A DNA stretch of 58,049 nt from Anaerolineaceae bacterium (GTDB lineage Bacteria; Chloroflexota; Anaerolineae; Anaerolineales; Anaerolineaceae): assembly GCA_017417055.1 (NCBI GenBank), contig JAFPZX010000173.1, forward strand, positions 1 through 58,049, in the 5' to 3' direction. A program made the position numbers and the translations under genes. Each line of letters starts with the position of its first letter. Within the stretch, counting starts at the first letter, position 1. Of the stretch, positions 43,119 to 51,736 are shown one piece after another. The notes beneath the pieces were generated by a model. The model made no database searches. It was given only the letters and a program-made list of their open reading frames with translations, and was not told the DNA's origin.

Positions 43119-43698
43119 ATTTCTTTCTCATAAAGGATTTCAGAATATGCAGATTCCTGCAGCCGTATAAATCAGCAAGTTGAAACAAAATATTGGGATC
43201 CAGTCTGAAAATTTTCCGCTTTCCGATTCCAATCTCATCAAATAATAAAGTTTTGAATTCTTTCAGGTTCGCAGCCGGAGCAGAATTATATAGCGTGTCA
43301 CAAAGCGCTTTTTCCGGAGAAGCCATTATGAAGCTATATCCATCTTCATTATGAAGCACTAATTCATAAGGATAAGCCTTTGCCGGGATATCCCGATAGG
43401 TAAAAGTTCCAAAGGAAGTCTCATGGATTTTTTCTTTGCGTTTTCCCAATGCGGCACAGGTAACAGGATATTTTTTTCCGGGAATCATATTGTAATAAGT
43501 CAGCGCATACTCAAAGGAGATATATGACGGTCCGTAAATCACGCCTGCCAGATAATGAGGAGGTGTCTTTGGATCATCTTCATAAAATCCGCGAATGATC
43601 GGATACAATTCACCTTTTTCGACCATTCTTCCGATTTTTGCCTTGGGATTAACATATTCCGAAAGCTCTGAAATGAGTAATGCTGTAGTCCTTATCAT
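43087..43698 (-). CDS. AbiEi-like antitoxin (type IV TA)
   Basis: A 203-residue protein with the AbiEi layout. An N-terminal region covers SELSEYVNPKAKIGRMVEKGELYPIIRGFYE, normally a winged helix. The conserved middle reads YLAGVIYGPSYISFEYALTYYNMIP, then YELVLHNEDGYSFIMASPEKALCDTLY, where the ASPEKALxDxxY motif is diagnostic. AbiEi represses its own operon and counters the AbiEii nucleotidyltransferase in phage abortive infection. It is upstream of, and overlaps, the degenerate toxin gene. A terminal KKYGKNNTTVSE tail is not informative. Confidence 0.82.
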   Translation of the reverse strand: MIRTTALLISELSEYVNPKAKIGRMVEKGELYPIIRGFYEDDPKTPPHYLAGVIYGPSYISFEYALTYYNMIPGKKYPVTCAALGKRKEKIHETSFGTFTYRDIPAKAYPYELVLHNEDGYSFIMASPEKALCDTLYNSAPAANLKEFKTLLFDEIGIGKRKIFRLDPNILFQLADLYGCRNLHILKSFMRKKYGKNNTTVSE

Positions 43699-43766
43699 AG
43701 CGAAAAATTATTGAATCTCTCCGAATTTAAAATCGTCCCTGATTATACCGCAGTTTATTTACATAT

Positions 43767-45644
43767 TTACATATTATTATTTTTGGTTTTCGCAATCACA
43801 TCAAAAACAACATTTGTAAAGTAACTGTTCTTTTCTTCCATTTCGTTACCATACTCAAGTTCCAGGACTTTGATTTCGACAATAAGTGTCTCGGTTTCAA
43901 GTGTATAAAGATCCCCTTTGCGGATCCTGTCGCATTTGCCACGCTGTTCCAGACGGCCGCGTATTCCATCATTGGAGAGCGCAAAATCACTCATCAGATA
44001 CCAGGTCGCCGTATGAATATCGTCCTTATCGAACAACCAGACCTCGAAAGCCGTTACAGCTTTCGGTTCGGTATTATTCAGTGTCTCACCAATGCTGATG
44101 CCGCATTCCCCACGGAAGGTGTCACCCTGATCGATTGAAAACACCTCATCATACATATCATTTCCGATTTTATAACCGGACTGATAATGGATCAAAATTT
44201 CATTTTCAACAGCCGGTGTTTCCTCATCATCCGGAATTTGATCGAAAGATGGCTGATTGGAGATCTCTTTTTCCACTGATTCAGATTTTTCCTGAGAATC
44301 ATTTTTTTCCGGAACAGCAGCGGTTTCAATTCCGTCGATTGATGCTGTGACTGATTTACCGATGATTTCATCTGAATTCGTTTTTGAATTGCGAATCATC
44401 TTTAATAATTCATCTTCATTTTCAGATTCATTTTCAGTGTCTGTTTCAACCAGCGGCTTTTCCGCATCATTGTTTTCTTCCGGAGTTTCAATTTTCTCAG
44501 GTTCAGTTTGTTCCTCTGACGTGTTGGGAAGGACAGGTTTATCATCCGGCAGTTCTTCATCTACCTGAACTTCTTCTTGGACCTCTTCCTGAACTTCCGG
44601 TTCCATACCTGATTCTTCAGTCTGTTCATCTGAGATTTCATAATCTGTAATATTATATGCAGGAGTGGTGCTCTTTCCATCTGCTGAAACTTCAGGCATT
44701 ATTTCAGTTTCTTCCGGAACATTTTCCTGATTCATTTCAGTCTGAACGGCATCATCTTCAGTAATTTTATTCTCTGAAATCACTGCTTCCTTTTGTTCTC
44801 TGTCCGGAATTTCAGTATTTTCGATATTTTCAGCAACAGATTCTTCAAATTTTGGTTCATCCGCTCCTTCAGTGTTCAATTCTGAAACCTTATCATCCGG
44901 CTTAATTTTTTCGAATGTTGATGCGTTATCATCATTTTCCGTTCGCTCTTCAGTTAATTCGGGCTCCTGATTAATGTTTTGATTATCGATTTTTTTCTGA
45001 GAACTATCATTAGTCTGCGGGAACAGGGAATCCAGATCAAACAAGGTATCCGGTGTGTCATTTGCCGCAGCCCGGGCCTTTTCCGGAGTAATCATATTCA
45101 CCGGTTCTGCTTCATACCGCTGCTGATTTATTTCCGCTCTGCGCTGGCGTTTTCGTTTTGTTTTGACCAGTGAAACGACATATAAAATTCCCGCAGCAAC
45201 CACACCCAGTCCTAAAACGATCAACAGTATTTTTCCGAAACCGGACAAACCTTTGCGAGGATTTGTCGGTGTGCCCTGCGCATCGGTTGAGAATTCATTG
45301 ATAGGATTGATCGCATCTGATTTGCCAATTGCCTTCGCGAAAGAAACCAGGTCATATGGGGAAACAGAATTATCCGCCCGCATCAGTTTCAAAGTCTCCT
45401 CAGCTTTTCCGCCAAGATGATCATACCGCCATGAAGCTAACAATTCATCATTATTATATGAATATTCGTTTATCGTCATTCGCAGATAGTCCTGCTGAAT
45501 GATTTCCGAGTTACCGGAAAGCGTCCTTCCATGATCCTGAAAAAGACTGATAACGCCTGCAAGCAGCAGACATGCGATAACACCTACAATGATTCCCGTT
45601 TGGAATGGATATCTTTTTATTTTTGCGGTTATTTTATCAATCAT
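43767..45644 (-). CDS. Large membrane protein with acidic low-complexity region
   Basis: A 625-residue protein I do not recognise. It has an N-terminal transmembrane segment (about residues 15-34), an external region of roughly 100 residues (EYSYNNDELLASWRYDHLGGKAEETLKLMRADN), a second transmembrane segment (about 137-160, ILLIVLGLGVVAAGILYVVSLV), a basic stop-transfer (KTKRKRQRR) and about 300 residues of very acidic sequence rich in E, D, S, T and N. A folded C-terminal domain of about 140 residues follows (from ILIHYQSGYKIGNDMYDEVFSIDQGDTFRGECGISIGE), resembling an FHA-like or jelly-roll beta domain only vaguely. The second membrane helix puts the acidic and C-terminal parts in the cytoplasm. 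Possibly a lineage-specific envelope protein. Confidence 0.6.
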   Translation of the reverse strand: MIDKITAKIKRYPFQTGIIVGVIACLLLAGVISLFQDHGRTLSGNSEIIQQDYLRMTINEYSYNNDELLASWRYDHLGGKAEETLKLMRADNSVSPYDLVSFAKAIGKSDAINPINEFSTDAQGTPTNPRKGLSGFGKILLIVLGLGVVAAGILYVVSLVKTKRKRQRRAEINQQRYEAEPVNMITPEKARAAANDTPDTLFDLDSLFPQTNDSSQKKIDNQNINQEPELTEERTENDDNASTFEKIKPDDKVSELNTEGADEPKFEESVAENIENTEIPDREQKEAVISENKITEDDAVQTEMNQENVPEETEIMPEVSADGKSTTPAYNITDYEISDEQTEESGMEPEVQEEVQEEVQVDEELPDDKPVLPNTSEEQTEPEKIETPEENNDAEKPLVETDTENESENEDELLKMIRNSKTNSDEIIGKSVTASIDGIETAAVPEKNDSQEKSESVEKEISNQPSFDQIPDDEETPAVENEILIHYQSGYKIGNDMYDEVFSIDQGDTFRGECGISIGETLNNTEPKAVTAFEVWLFDKDDIHTATWYLMSDFALSNDGIRGRLEQRGKCDRIRKGDLYTLETETLIVEIKVLELEYGNEMEEKNSYFTNVVFDVIAKTKNNNM

Positions 45645-45845
45645 TTATCAACCTCTTTTCAAACCTTCTCTATGAGACCTGCATCAGAACCTGATATCTC
45701 ACAGAACCGTATCTGAATTTTTACATTTATCGATATTATCATTTACAATTATAAATAAGATTTTTGAAAACGAGACATTTACCGTTCAAAAATCTTTATA
45801 TGGTGATTATATACCATAATTTTGAAAGAAGAGAGGCAGCAGACT

Positions 45846-46898
45846 ATGAAAAATAACTGGAAACCCTGTACCATATTAGTGATTTTACTTTGTCTGGTAT
45901 GTTTCGGAATTTACTCTCAATCAAACCTGGCTGTATCGATCTCTTCACCTGTTCTGATTGCCATTTCCATCCTCAGTGGAATATTAACGGGAATAATTCT
46001 GAATTTTTTATTTCTGAAACTGGCAAAAAACGTCCGGTCAATGAATTTTTCAAAATTATTTCTGATGCTTCTCACAGCATGCATCAGCAGCATAACAGGA
46101 GGACTTCTTTCTTTTTCGATCTCAGCACTGCCAGGGTGGCTGGGGCACTACGGTCCGATATTGATCGTTATTTTGATTTTTATTCTGAGTTCAATCATTT
46201 TCAGCTACCGCATGGAGGCCTTTATTGATCTGGCAAACCGTCTGACAAACGGCAAGCTGCAGATTTCGGAAGTCGCTGAAGAACATGAATCCACCGCTCT
46301 GCTTGATACAAGCGTCATCATTGACGGACGAATCGCCGATATCGCGCACTGCGGCTTTGTCCCCGGTACGCTGATCGTCCCCAATTTTATCCTGCAGGAA
46401 TTACAGTTCATTGCCGATTCAGAAGACGCCCAGCGCAGGCAGCGCGGACGGAGAGGATTGGAAACCCTCGCCAATATGCAGAAAGACAAAGACATCGCTA
46501 TTGAGATAAAGGAATTTAAGGTACCGAACATTCGTGAAGCTGATGCTAAACTTCTTCACGTTGCGTTAGAATTAGGCTGTCCAATCCTGACAAACGATTA
46601 TAATTTGAACAAAGTCGCGGAGCTGCAGGGCGTCCGCATACTCAATGTCAATGATCTGACGAATGCAGTCAAATCCATCCTGCTGCCCGGAGAAAAATTG
46701 ATCGTCAATGTCATACAGGAAGGCACAGAGATCAATCAGGGTGTAGGATATATGGAAGACGGAACAATGGTCGTCGTAGAAAATGGCAGACCTTACCTCG
46801 GTCAGGAAATTGACGTTGTTGTTACCAAAATTTTACAAACCGCCGCAGGCAGAATGATTTTTGCCCGGCATGAAAAAGAACTCGGAGTAAAACGATGA
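45846..46898 (+). CDS. Membrane-anchored PIN-TRAM domain protein (YacL-like)
   Basis: A 350-residue protein with four N-terminal transmembrane segments (about residues 8-130), a PIN nuclease domain (LLDTSVIIDGRIADIAHCGFVPGTLIVPNFILQELQ, with acidic residues also in EADAKLLHVALELGCPILTNDYNLNKVA) and a C-terminal TRAM domain (GEKLIVNVIQEGTEINQGVGYMEDGTMVVVENG). This is the YacL/PIN-TRAM layout found beside cysS or ispD in many Gram-positive genomes; RNA cleavage is presumed. The ATG at 45846 follows AGAGAGG and is preferred to the TTG upstream. It overlaps cysS by ATGA. Confidence 0.93.
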   Translation: MKNNWKPCTILVILLCLVCFGIYSQSNLAVSISSPVLIAISILSGILTGIILNFLFLKLAKNVRSMNFSKLFLMLLTACISSITGGLLSFSISALPGWLGHYGPILIVILIFILSSIIFSYRMEAFIDLANRLTNGKLQISEVAEEHESTALLDTSVIIDGRIADIAHCGFVPGTLIVPNFILQELQFIADSEDAQRRQRGRRGLETLANMQKDKDIAIEIKEFKVPNIREADAKLLHVALELGCPILTNDYNLNKVAELQGVRILNVNDLTNAVKSILLPGEKLIVNVIQEGTEINQGVGYMEDGTMVVVENGRPYLGQEIDVVVTKILQTAAGRMIFARHEKELGVKR

Positions 46899-48301
46899 GC
46901 ATTCAATTATATAATACGCTAACAAATAAAAAAGAACCACTGGAAACCCTTGAACCGGGCAAAGTGAAAATGTATGTCTGCGGTCCGACAGTCTATAATA
47001 AGGCTCACATCGGACACGCGATGTCAGCTATGGTTTTCGACATTATCCGCCGTTATCTGGAATACCGCGGCTATGAAGTTCAGTTTGCGATGAACTTTAC
47101 CGACGTGGACGACAAAATTATCAAACGCGCCAATGAAATGGGCGTTGATCCGTTCAAACTGGCTGAGGGCTATATCGAAGACTTCCAGCAGGATATGAAA
47201 GACCTGAACATCAAACCGGCAACCTTTAACCCTCGGGCTACACAGGAAATCGATGAGATCATCAGCATTGTCCAGGGACTGGTCGACAAAGGCTATGCCT
47301 ATCCGCTGGACGGCGATGTTTATTTCCGCGTACGGAAAGACCCGAACTACGGGAAACTTTCCGGCCGCAATATTGATGACATGCGCTCCGGATTCCGCAA
47401 GGAAGTAGATGACCGCAAGGAAGATCCGTTGGATTTCGCGCTTTGGAAATCAGCGAAACCGGGAGAACCTTCCTGGGAAAGTCCCTGGGGACCGGGACGT
47501 CCGGGCTGGCATATCGAGTGCTCTGCCATGAACCACCACCTGTTCGGTGATTCCATCGATATTCATGGCGGCGGAAATGACTTGATTTTCCCGCATCATG
47601 AAAATGAGATCGCCCAGAGTGAATGTTTCACCGGAAAACCTTTTGCTCGTTATTGGATGCATAACGGCATGCTGCGGCTGAATGGCGAAAAAATGTCCAA
47701 ATCACTCGGCAATATTATTTCCATTCAGGAATTTCTGCAAAACCACAGCGCCAATTCATTCCGCTATCTGATCCTGAATTCCGCCTATCGGAATCCGATC
47801 ATTTTCAGTGAAGAAACGCTCTCCCAGGCTGAAAAGGCAGTTGACCGCATGAAAGGCGCTCTGAAGCCAGCAAATCCGAAGACAGAACTCAAGGATGAGG
47901 AAGCTGTTGCAAAACTCAACGCGAAAATCGATCAGGTTAAGGAAGATTTCATTGCCAATATGGACGATGATTTCAACTCTGCCGGCGCATTGGGCTGCAT
48001 CTTCGAACTGGTTCGGGAAGTCAACACCATGCGCGACATGGGCGCTTCCCAGGCACAATTAGATCCGGCTCAGAACCAAATCCGCGAATTTGCCAATGTC
48101 TTTGGTTTGGTACTGGAAGAGGAAAAGTCCGATAGCGGACAGTCAGCCGATGTCTTTATTCAGATGCTGGTTGACCTGCGCTTTGAATTGAAAAAGCAGA
48201 AAAACTGGCCGCTTGCCGATCAGATCCGCAAACAACTGGGCGAACAAGGGATCACAGTGGAAGATTCCAAAGAAGGTTCGCTCTGGTACCGAAACGCCTG
48301 A
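46895..48301 (+). CDS. cysS: Cysteinyl-tRNA synthetase
   Basis: A 468-residue class I synthetase charging tRNA-Cys. Seen: the zinc ligand Cys in KMYVCGPTVYNKAHIGHAMSAM with the HIGH motif, FAMNFTDVDDKIIKRA, the second zinc region WHIECSAM, HGGGNDLIFPHHENEIAQ, and the KMSKS loop in LNGEKMSKSLGNI. Length is standard. It is translationally coupled to the PIN-TRAM gene upstream and followed after 15 nt by rlmB, the conserved cysS-rlmB order of many bacteria. No T-box leader is possible, because the gene starts inside the previous one. Confidence 0.97.
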   Translation: MSIQLYNTLTNKKEPLETLEPGKVKMYVCGPTVYNKAHIGHAMSAMVFDIIRRYLEYRGYEVQFAMNFTDVDDKIIKRANEMGVDPFKLAEGYIEDFQQDMKDLNIKPATFNPRATQEIDEIISIVQGLVDKGYAYPLDGDVYFRVRKDPNYGKLSGRNIDDMRSGFRKEVDDRKEDPLDFALWKSAKPGEPSWESPWGPGRPGWHIECSAMNHHLFGDSIDIHGGGNDLIFPHHENEIAQSECFTGKPFARYWMHNGMLRLNGEKMSKSLGNIISIQEFLQNHSANSFRYLILNSAYRNPIIFSEETLSQAEKAVDRMKGALKPANPKTELKDEEAVAKLNAKIDQVKEDFIANMDDDFNSAGALGCIFELVREVNTMRDMGASQAQLDPAQNQIREFANVFGLVLEEEKSDSGQSADVFIQMLVDLRFELKKQKNWPLADQIRKQLGEQGITVEDSKEGSLWYRNA

Positions 48302-48316
48302 GGCAGAGATTGAGCG

Positions 48317-49057
48317 ATGAAGGAATGGATCACCGGCCGCAACCCGGTCTATGAAGTGTTAGCTGCCCACCACCGGGACTCTTTCCGTGTGATGGTTGCT
48401 GATGGTGCAAAGGTTGAAGGGAAGCTCACGCAGATTCTGGATTTAGCAAAGAAATACCGTCTGCCTGTAACAAAGGTATCCCGAAAACAGCTGGACCAGA
48501 TGGGCGAAAACCATCAAGGCGTGGCACTGGAAGCAGCCGGTTATAACTATTCCGACATTCATGAGATAATTAAAGCAGCACAAAAGCAGGGAGAACCTCT
48601 TTTCGTGCTGCTTTTAGACATGATCCAGAACCCTCAGAATCTCGGCACACTGGTTCGTACCGCAGCGGCTGTCGGCATGCACGGGATCATCATTCCCCAG
48701 GCAAAAGCTGCCGGTGTCACTCCCGCGGTCGTTCATGCTTCTGTCGGATCCACAGAACATATACGCATAGCTCAGATGAACCTTTCACAGGCTATCGATA
48801 TTCTTCACGAGGAAGGATTATGGATCATCGGTCTGGAAGGCGGTGACGGAACACAGCTTGTACAACCAAAACGGCTTGGCGGTCCGCTGGGCATTGTTGT
48901 CGGGAACGAAGGCGAAGGACTGCGTCAGCTCACCCGCAAAGCCTGCGATGAACTGACAGCCCTCCCTATGGCCGGGCAGATTGAATCCCTGAATGCTGCA
49001 ACCGCCGGTTCTGTCATGATCTATCTCGCTTATATGAAGCGGCTGGAGATTCTCTAA
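48317..49057 (+). CDS. rlmB: 23S rRNA (guanosine-2'-O-)-methyltransferase RlmB (TrmH family)
   Basis: A 246-residue SPOUT methyltransferase using S-adenosylmethionine. N-terminal substrate-binding domain (ITGRNPVYEVLAAHHRDSFRVMVADGAK, through ENHQGVALEA). C-terminal trefoil-knot domain with motif 1 LLLDMIQNPQNLGTLVRTAAAVGMHG, motif 2 LGIVVGNEGEGLRQLTRKACD and motif 3 ESLNAATAGSVMIYLA. It is part of the PIN-TRAM/cysS/rlmB operon. A purine-rich tract starts right after its stop. Confidence 0.95.
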   Translation: MKEWITGRNPVYEVLAAHHRDSFRVMVADGAKVEGKLTQILDLAKKYRLPVTKVSRKQLDQMGENHQGVALEAAGYNYSDIHEIIKAAQKQGEPLFVLLLDMIQNPQNLGTLVRTAAAVGMHGIIIPQAKAAGVTPAVVHASVGSTEHIRIAQMNLSQAIDILHEEGLWIIGLEGGDGTQLVQPKRLGGPLGIVVGNEGEGLRQLTRKACDELTALPMAGQIESLNAATAGSVMIYLAYMKRLEIL

Positions 49058-49092
49058 TCAGTGAGGGATGAGGATTTAGGAGTGAGGATTTA
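49058..49092 (+). repeat. GAGGATTTAGGAGTGAGG-type low-complexity tract after rlmB
   Basis: Begins at the stop codon. It is related to the tract at 27575 (GAGGAGTGAGGAGTTAGG). Confidence 0.5.
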
Positions 49093-49204
49093 CCACATGT
49101 GCACTTCATTCCAAACTTCTGATCCTTGTTTTCGAATTTGTCACAAACCACTGTTTCCTTAACAAAAAACGTTTATAATAAACACCGTTTTGGAAACAAA
49201 ACAA

Positions 49205-49271
49205 AATCTAAATCTTTAAAAGGGTGAAGGTAACGGCATAATGGCCGTGAGAGGCGCCCGAAGGAAGAAAA
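49205..49271 (+). promoter_or_regulatory. Structured 5' leader of the bL25 gene
   Basis: The 60-odd nt before the rplY start can fold: ACGGC-ATAATG-GCCGT forms a perfect small hairpin, followed by GAGAGGCGCCCGAAGGAAG, where GGCGCC is self-complementary. GGGTGAAGG lies upstream. Ribosomal-protein genes are often autoregulated through such leaders. No named family can be assigned by eye. Confidence 0.4.
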
Positions 49272-49904
49272 ATGGAAAGAGTTGTTATTAAAGCTACAAA
49301 GCGAGACGTTACCGGTAAAAAAGTCAGCCAGCTCCGCCGCGAAGGCAAAATGCCCGGTGTTGTTTACGGTCACCACATTGAACCGATCGCCATCGTTATG
49401 GATGCCCGTGAAGTTACCCGTGCCATGGTCGGTCTGACCCCGTCCAGCATTGTCACCATCGACATTGACGGCGAAGATCATGCCGCTCTGATTCGTGAAC
49501 GCCAGCGCGATTATCTGCGCAATAAGTTCATCCATATCGATTTCCAGGCAGTTTCCCGCACGGAAAAAATCCGCGCACGCATCGAAACCGTCCTCGAAGG
49601 CACTGCCCCGGCTGTCAAGAACTACAACGGTATTGTCCTGCATGAAAAGGAATATATCGAAGTTGAAGCTCTGCCGGAACACCTGCCGGAACGTTTCATT
49701 GTCGATATTTCCAACCTCAACCGCATTGGCGATATGATCCGCATCAGTGATATGTCTATTGCTGACGACGTCACCGTCTTCGATGATGTCAACGACGTGA
49801 TCGTCTCCATCTCCGGCGTCAAGGAAGAAACCGAAGATGAAGAGACCGCCAGCGCCGACGAACCGGAAGTGGTCGAAAAAGGCAAGAAGGAAGAAGAAGC
49901 ATAA
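49272..49904 (+). CDS. rplY: Large ribosomal subunit protein bL25 (CTC form)
   Basis: A 210-residue long-form bL25, the general stress protein CTC type, which binds 5S rRNA. The N-terminal L25 domain (about 1-92) has KATKRDVTGKKVSQLRREGKMPGVVYG and QRDYLRNKFIHIDFQAVSR. The C-terminal TL5-like domain follows (about 93-185: KIRARIETVLEGTAPAVKN, LPERFIVDISNL, GDMIRISDM). An acidic tail rich in E and D ends the protein. AAGGAAG precedes the ATG, and codon bias is strong. A structured leader and a strong terminator bound the gene. Confidence 0.96.
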   Translation: MERVVIKATKRDVTGKKVSQLRREGKMPGVVYGHHIEPIAIVMDAREVTRAMVGLTPSSIVTIDIDGEDHAALIRERQRDYLRNKFIHIDFQAVSRTEKIRARIETVLEGTAPAVKNYNGIVLHEKEYIEVEALPEHLPERFIVDISNLNRIGDMIRISDMSIADDVTVFDDVNDVIVSISGVKEETEDEETASADEPEVVEKGKKEEEA

Positions 49905-49925
49905 TTTCTTCTTATCTACCGATAC

Positions 49926-49961
49926 AAAAAACCGGAAGGGCCTCAGCCTTTCCGGTTTTTA
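49926..49961 (+). terminator. Terminator of rplY
   Basis: AAAAACCGGAA... pairs with TTCCGGTTTTT; the stem extends through GGGC/GCC with one mismatch and a short loop, followed by ATTTT. Confidence 0.92.
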
Positions 49962-49977
49962 TTTTAAAATTGTGTTC

Positions 49978-50015
49978 GGGGACGGTTTTGTGCAAAAGCG
50001 AAAGACTGTTCTCCC
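49978..50015. repeat. GGGGACGG...CTCCC imperfect inverted repeat
   Basis: GGGGACGGTTTTGTGC and GACTGTTCTCCC form a decayed version of the perfect hairpin at 56829-56861 (GGGACAGTTCTG/CAGAACTGTCCC). It belongs to a second, REP-like family. Confidence 0.5.
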
Positions 50016-50049
50016 GCCTTTTCGGAAATTATTCAGTTTTTTCTTAGAT

Positions 50050-50088
50050 AAACAGAGACCCGAAAAATAACGGTTCAGGTCTCTGTTT
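50050..50088 (-). terminator. Terminator of deoB
   Basis: Perfect arms AAACAGAGACC and GGTCTCTGTTT with a 17-nt loop, 22 nt after the deoB stop on the minus strand. Confidence 0.8.
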
Positions 50089-50109
50089 ATGATAATTAAT
50101 TATAAACAG

Positions 50110-51276
50110 CTATGCAAACAGATCCACACCATTCTTCATCGGACCTGCATGCAGCATGGTGGCAATCGTCTGTCCGATGCAGCAGAAACCGTCAACAGTC
50201 CCGAAATTCTTTCCCGCGGGAATCTGTGGACCGTACATGAGCAGCGGTACATATTCACGGGTGTGGTCAGTACCCGGATGTGTCGGATCATTGCCGTGGT
50301 CCGCGGAGATCATCACCACATCCCCTTCATCCAGTTTATACAGGAACGACCCCAGCCAGTTGTCAAACTCCGCAAGGCCTTTTGCGTATCCTTTGACATC
50401 ACGGCGGTGCCCCCAGTTTGTATCAAAATCGACAAGATTGACGAAAATCAGTCCTTCCGGGAACTTTTCCATACATTCTTCCGTATGATGCATTCCGTCC
50501 ATATTGCTTTGATTGTGAACGGCAAAGGTTACACCCTCGCCATCAAAAATATCTTCGATTTTTCCAACACAAGCGACAGTTTTCCCCTGTGACTTCAGTC
50601 TGGTCATAATCGTTTCTTCCGGCGGTTTCAGGGAAAAGTCACGTCGTTTGGCAGTGCGCTTGAATTGTCCGGCACATGGGCCGACAAACGGACGTGCAAT
50701 CACACGGGCAACGCCATGTTCACCGGTCAGGAGCTTGCGGGCAATGCGGCAGTATTCATAGAGCTGCTCAATCGGAACAACATCTTCATGAGCTGCGATT
50801 TGAAAAACGGAATCAGCAGAGGTATAGACAATTAAATCACCGGTCCGCATATGTTCTTCACCCAGCGAATCAAGAATCACTGTCCCGGAAGCAACACAAT
50901 TTCCCAACACGCCTCTGCCGGTCTGTTCACGGAAGGGTTTCAGAATTTCTTCCGGAAAGCCATTCGGATAAGTCGGGAGACGTTTTGGACTGATGATGCC
51001 TGCAATTTCCCAATGTCCGATAGTAGTATCTTTCCCCGCGGAAAGCTCGCGAAGCCTGCCATAAGCCCCCAAAGGATATTTTGCAGCTTCATACCCTTGC
51101 ATTCCGTCGATATTTCCCAAACCAAGCCACTGCATTACCGGCAGTTTAAAACCGGGAATTGAGGCTGCGATATGGCCCAAAGTGTTCGGATGAATATCCC
51201 CGAAATCAGCGGCATCAGGAGCTTCCCCCATACCAACGCTGTCTAATATAATCAAAAAAACCCGTTTGATATCCAT
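50110..51276 (-). CDS. deoB: Phosphopentomutase
   Basis: A 388-residue alkaline-phosphatase-fold enzyme interconverting ribose (or deoxyribose) 1-phosphate and 5-phosphate. Metal ligands are seen in LIILDSVGMGEAPDA (Asp), the phospho-Thr region GKDTTIGHWEIAG, FVNLVDFDTNWGHRRD and ISADHGNDPTHPGTDHTREYVPLL. It connects nucleoside phosphorolysis, such as by the PNP at 27.7 kb, to central metabolism. It is monocistronic with its own terminator. The start is the first ATG, MDIKRVFLIILDS, as in the family. Confidence 0.97.
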   Translation of the reverse strand: MDIKRVFLIILDSVGMGEAPDAADFGDIHPNTLGHIAASIPGFKLPVMQWLGLGNIDGMQGYEAAKYPLGAYGRLRELSAGKDTTIGHWEIAGIISPKRLPTYPNGFPEEILKPFREQTGRGVLGNCVASGTVILDSLGEEHMRTGDLIVYTSADSVFQIAAHEDVVPIEQLYEYCRIARKLLTGEHGVARVIARPFVGPCAGQFKRTAKRRDFSLKPPEETIMTRLKSQGKTVACVGKIEDIFDGEGVTFAVHNQSNMDGMHHTEECMEKFPEGLIFVNLVDFDTNWGHRRDVKGYAKGLAEFDNWLGSFLYKLDEGDVVMISADHGNDPTHPGTDHTREYVPLLMYGPQIPAGKNFGTVDGFCCIGQTIATMLHAGPMKNGVDLFA

Positions 51277-51339
51277 TTATATATCTCCTCACAAAAAAGA
51301 TCCTGTACAGAACTCTTTTTTTATATAGTGTACTTGCTA

Positions 51340-51560
51340 CAATACGCGGATTCATTTTATGACTCCGCATGATGGGCAAATCGTTACAATTCACGCGTTC
51401 TCCAATATTACTGAGCCTCACACAGAGGCATACACACCGGTGTCGGCTTACGCGGCACAAGGTATCAGAGAAAGCCCCTGCTTCGTAAAGTACGATCTGC
51501 GCTCGTTTTAGATGCAGAACAGGAGCTGCGTCTTGCACGTGCTCCATGAACAGTATCGGG
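51340..51560. other. Hairpin-rich, GC-richer intergenic segment, possible structured RNA or gene remnant
   Basis: Within 220 bp lie several perfect stems: GCGGA/TCCGC (51346-51367), GCCTC-ACACA-GAGGC (51415-51429), the palindrome ACACCGGTGT (51434-51443) and GGAGC/GCTCC (about 51522-51545). A TACAAT box precedes it on the plus strand. An open frame on the minus strand has an odd Cys- and Arg-rich composition and is not a convincing protein. The composition differs from the A/T-rich spacers nearby. Confidence 0.4.
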
Positions 51561-51736
51561 CAATCTGTATCTGCTTATAATTATAAATCCTTTATTCGAA
51601 TCCGAAAAGAGCGAAAACAGATATAATTCAATAAAGGAAACAAACCTGCTGAATTTCCTGGATGAGTCATCATATCCGGCATATCAGACTCAATTAAGTA
51701 AGCATCGAAAAGTATAAAGTTTGAAAGTGGAAAATT

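Noticed and set aside
46850-46900. T-box riboswitch expected before cysS
   Set aside because: cysS starts inside the PIN-TRAM gene with an ATGA overlap, leaving no room for a leader.
51215-51547. 110-codon minus-strand frame upstream of deoB
   Set aside because: It overlaps the deoB start, has odd Cys/Arg-rich composition and no ribosome binding site. Treated as a possible structured RNA or remnant instead.
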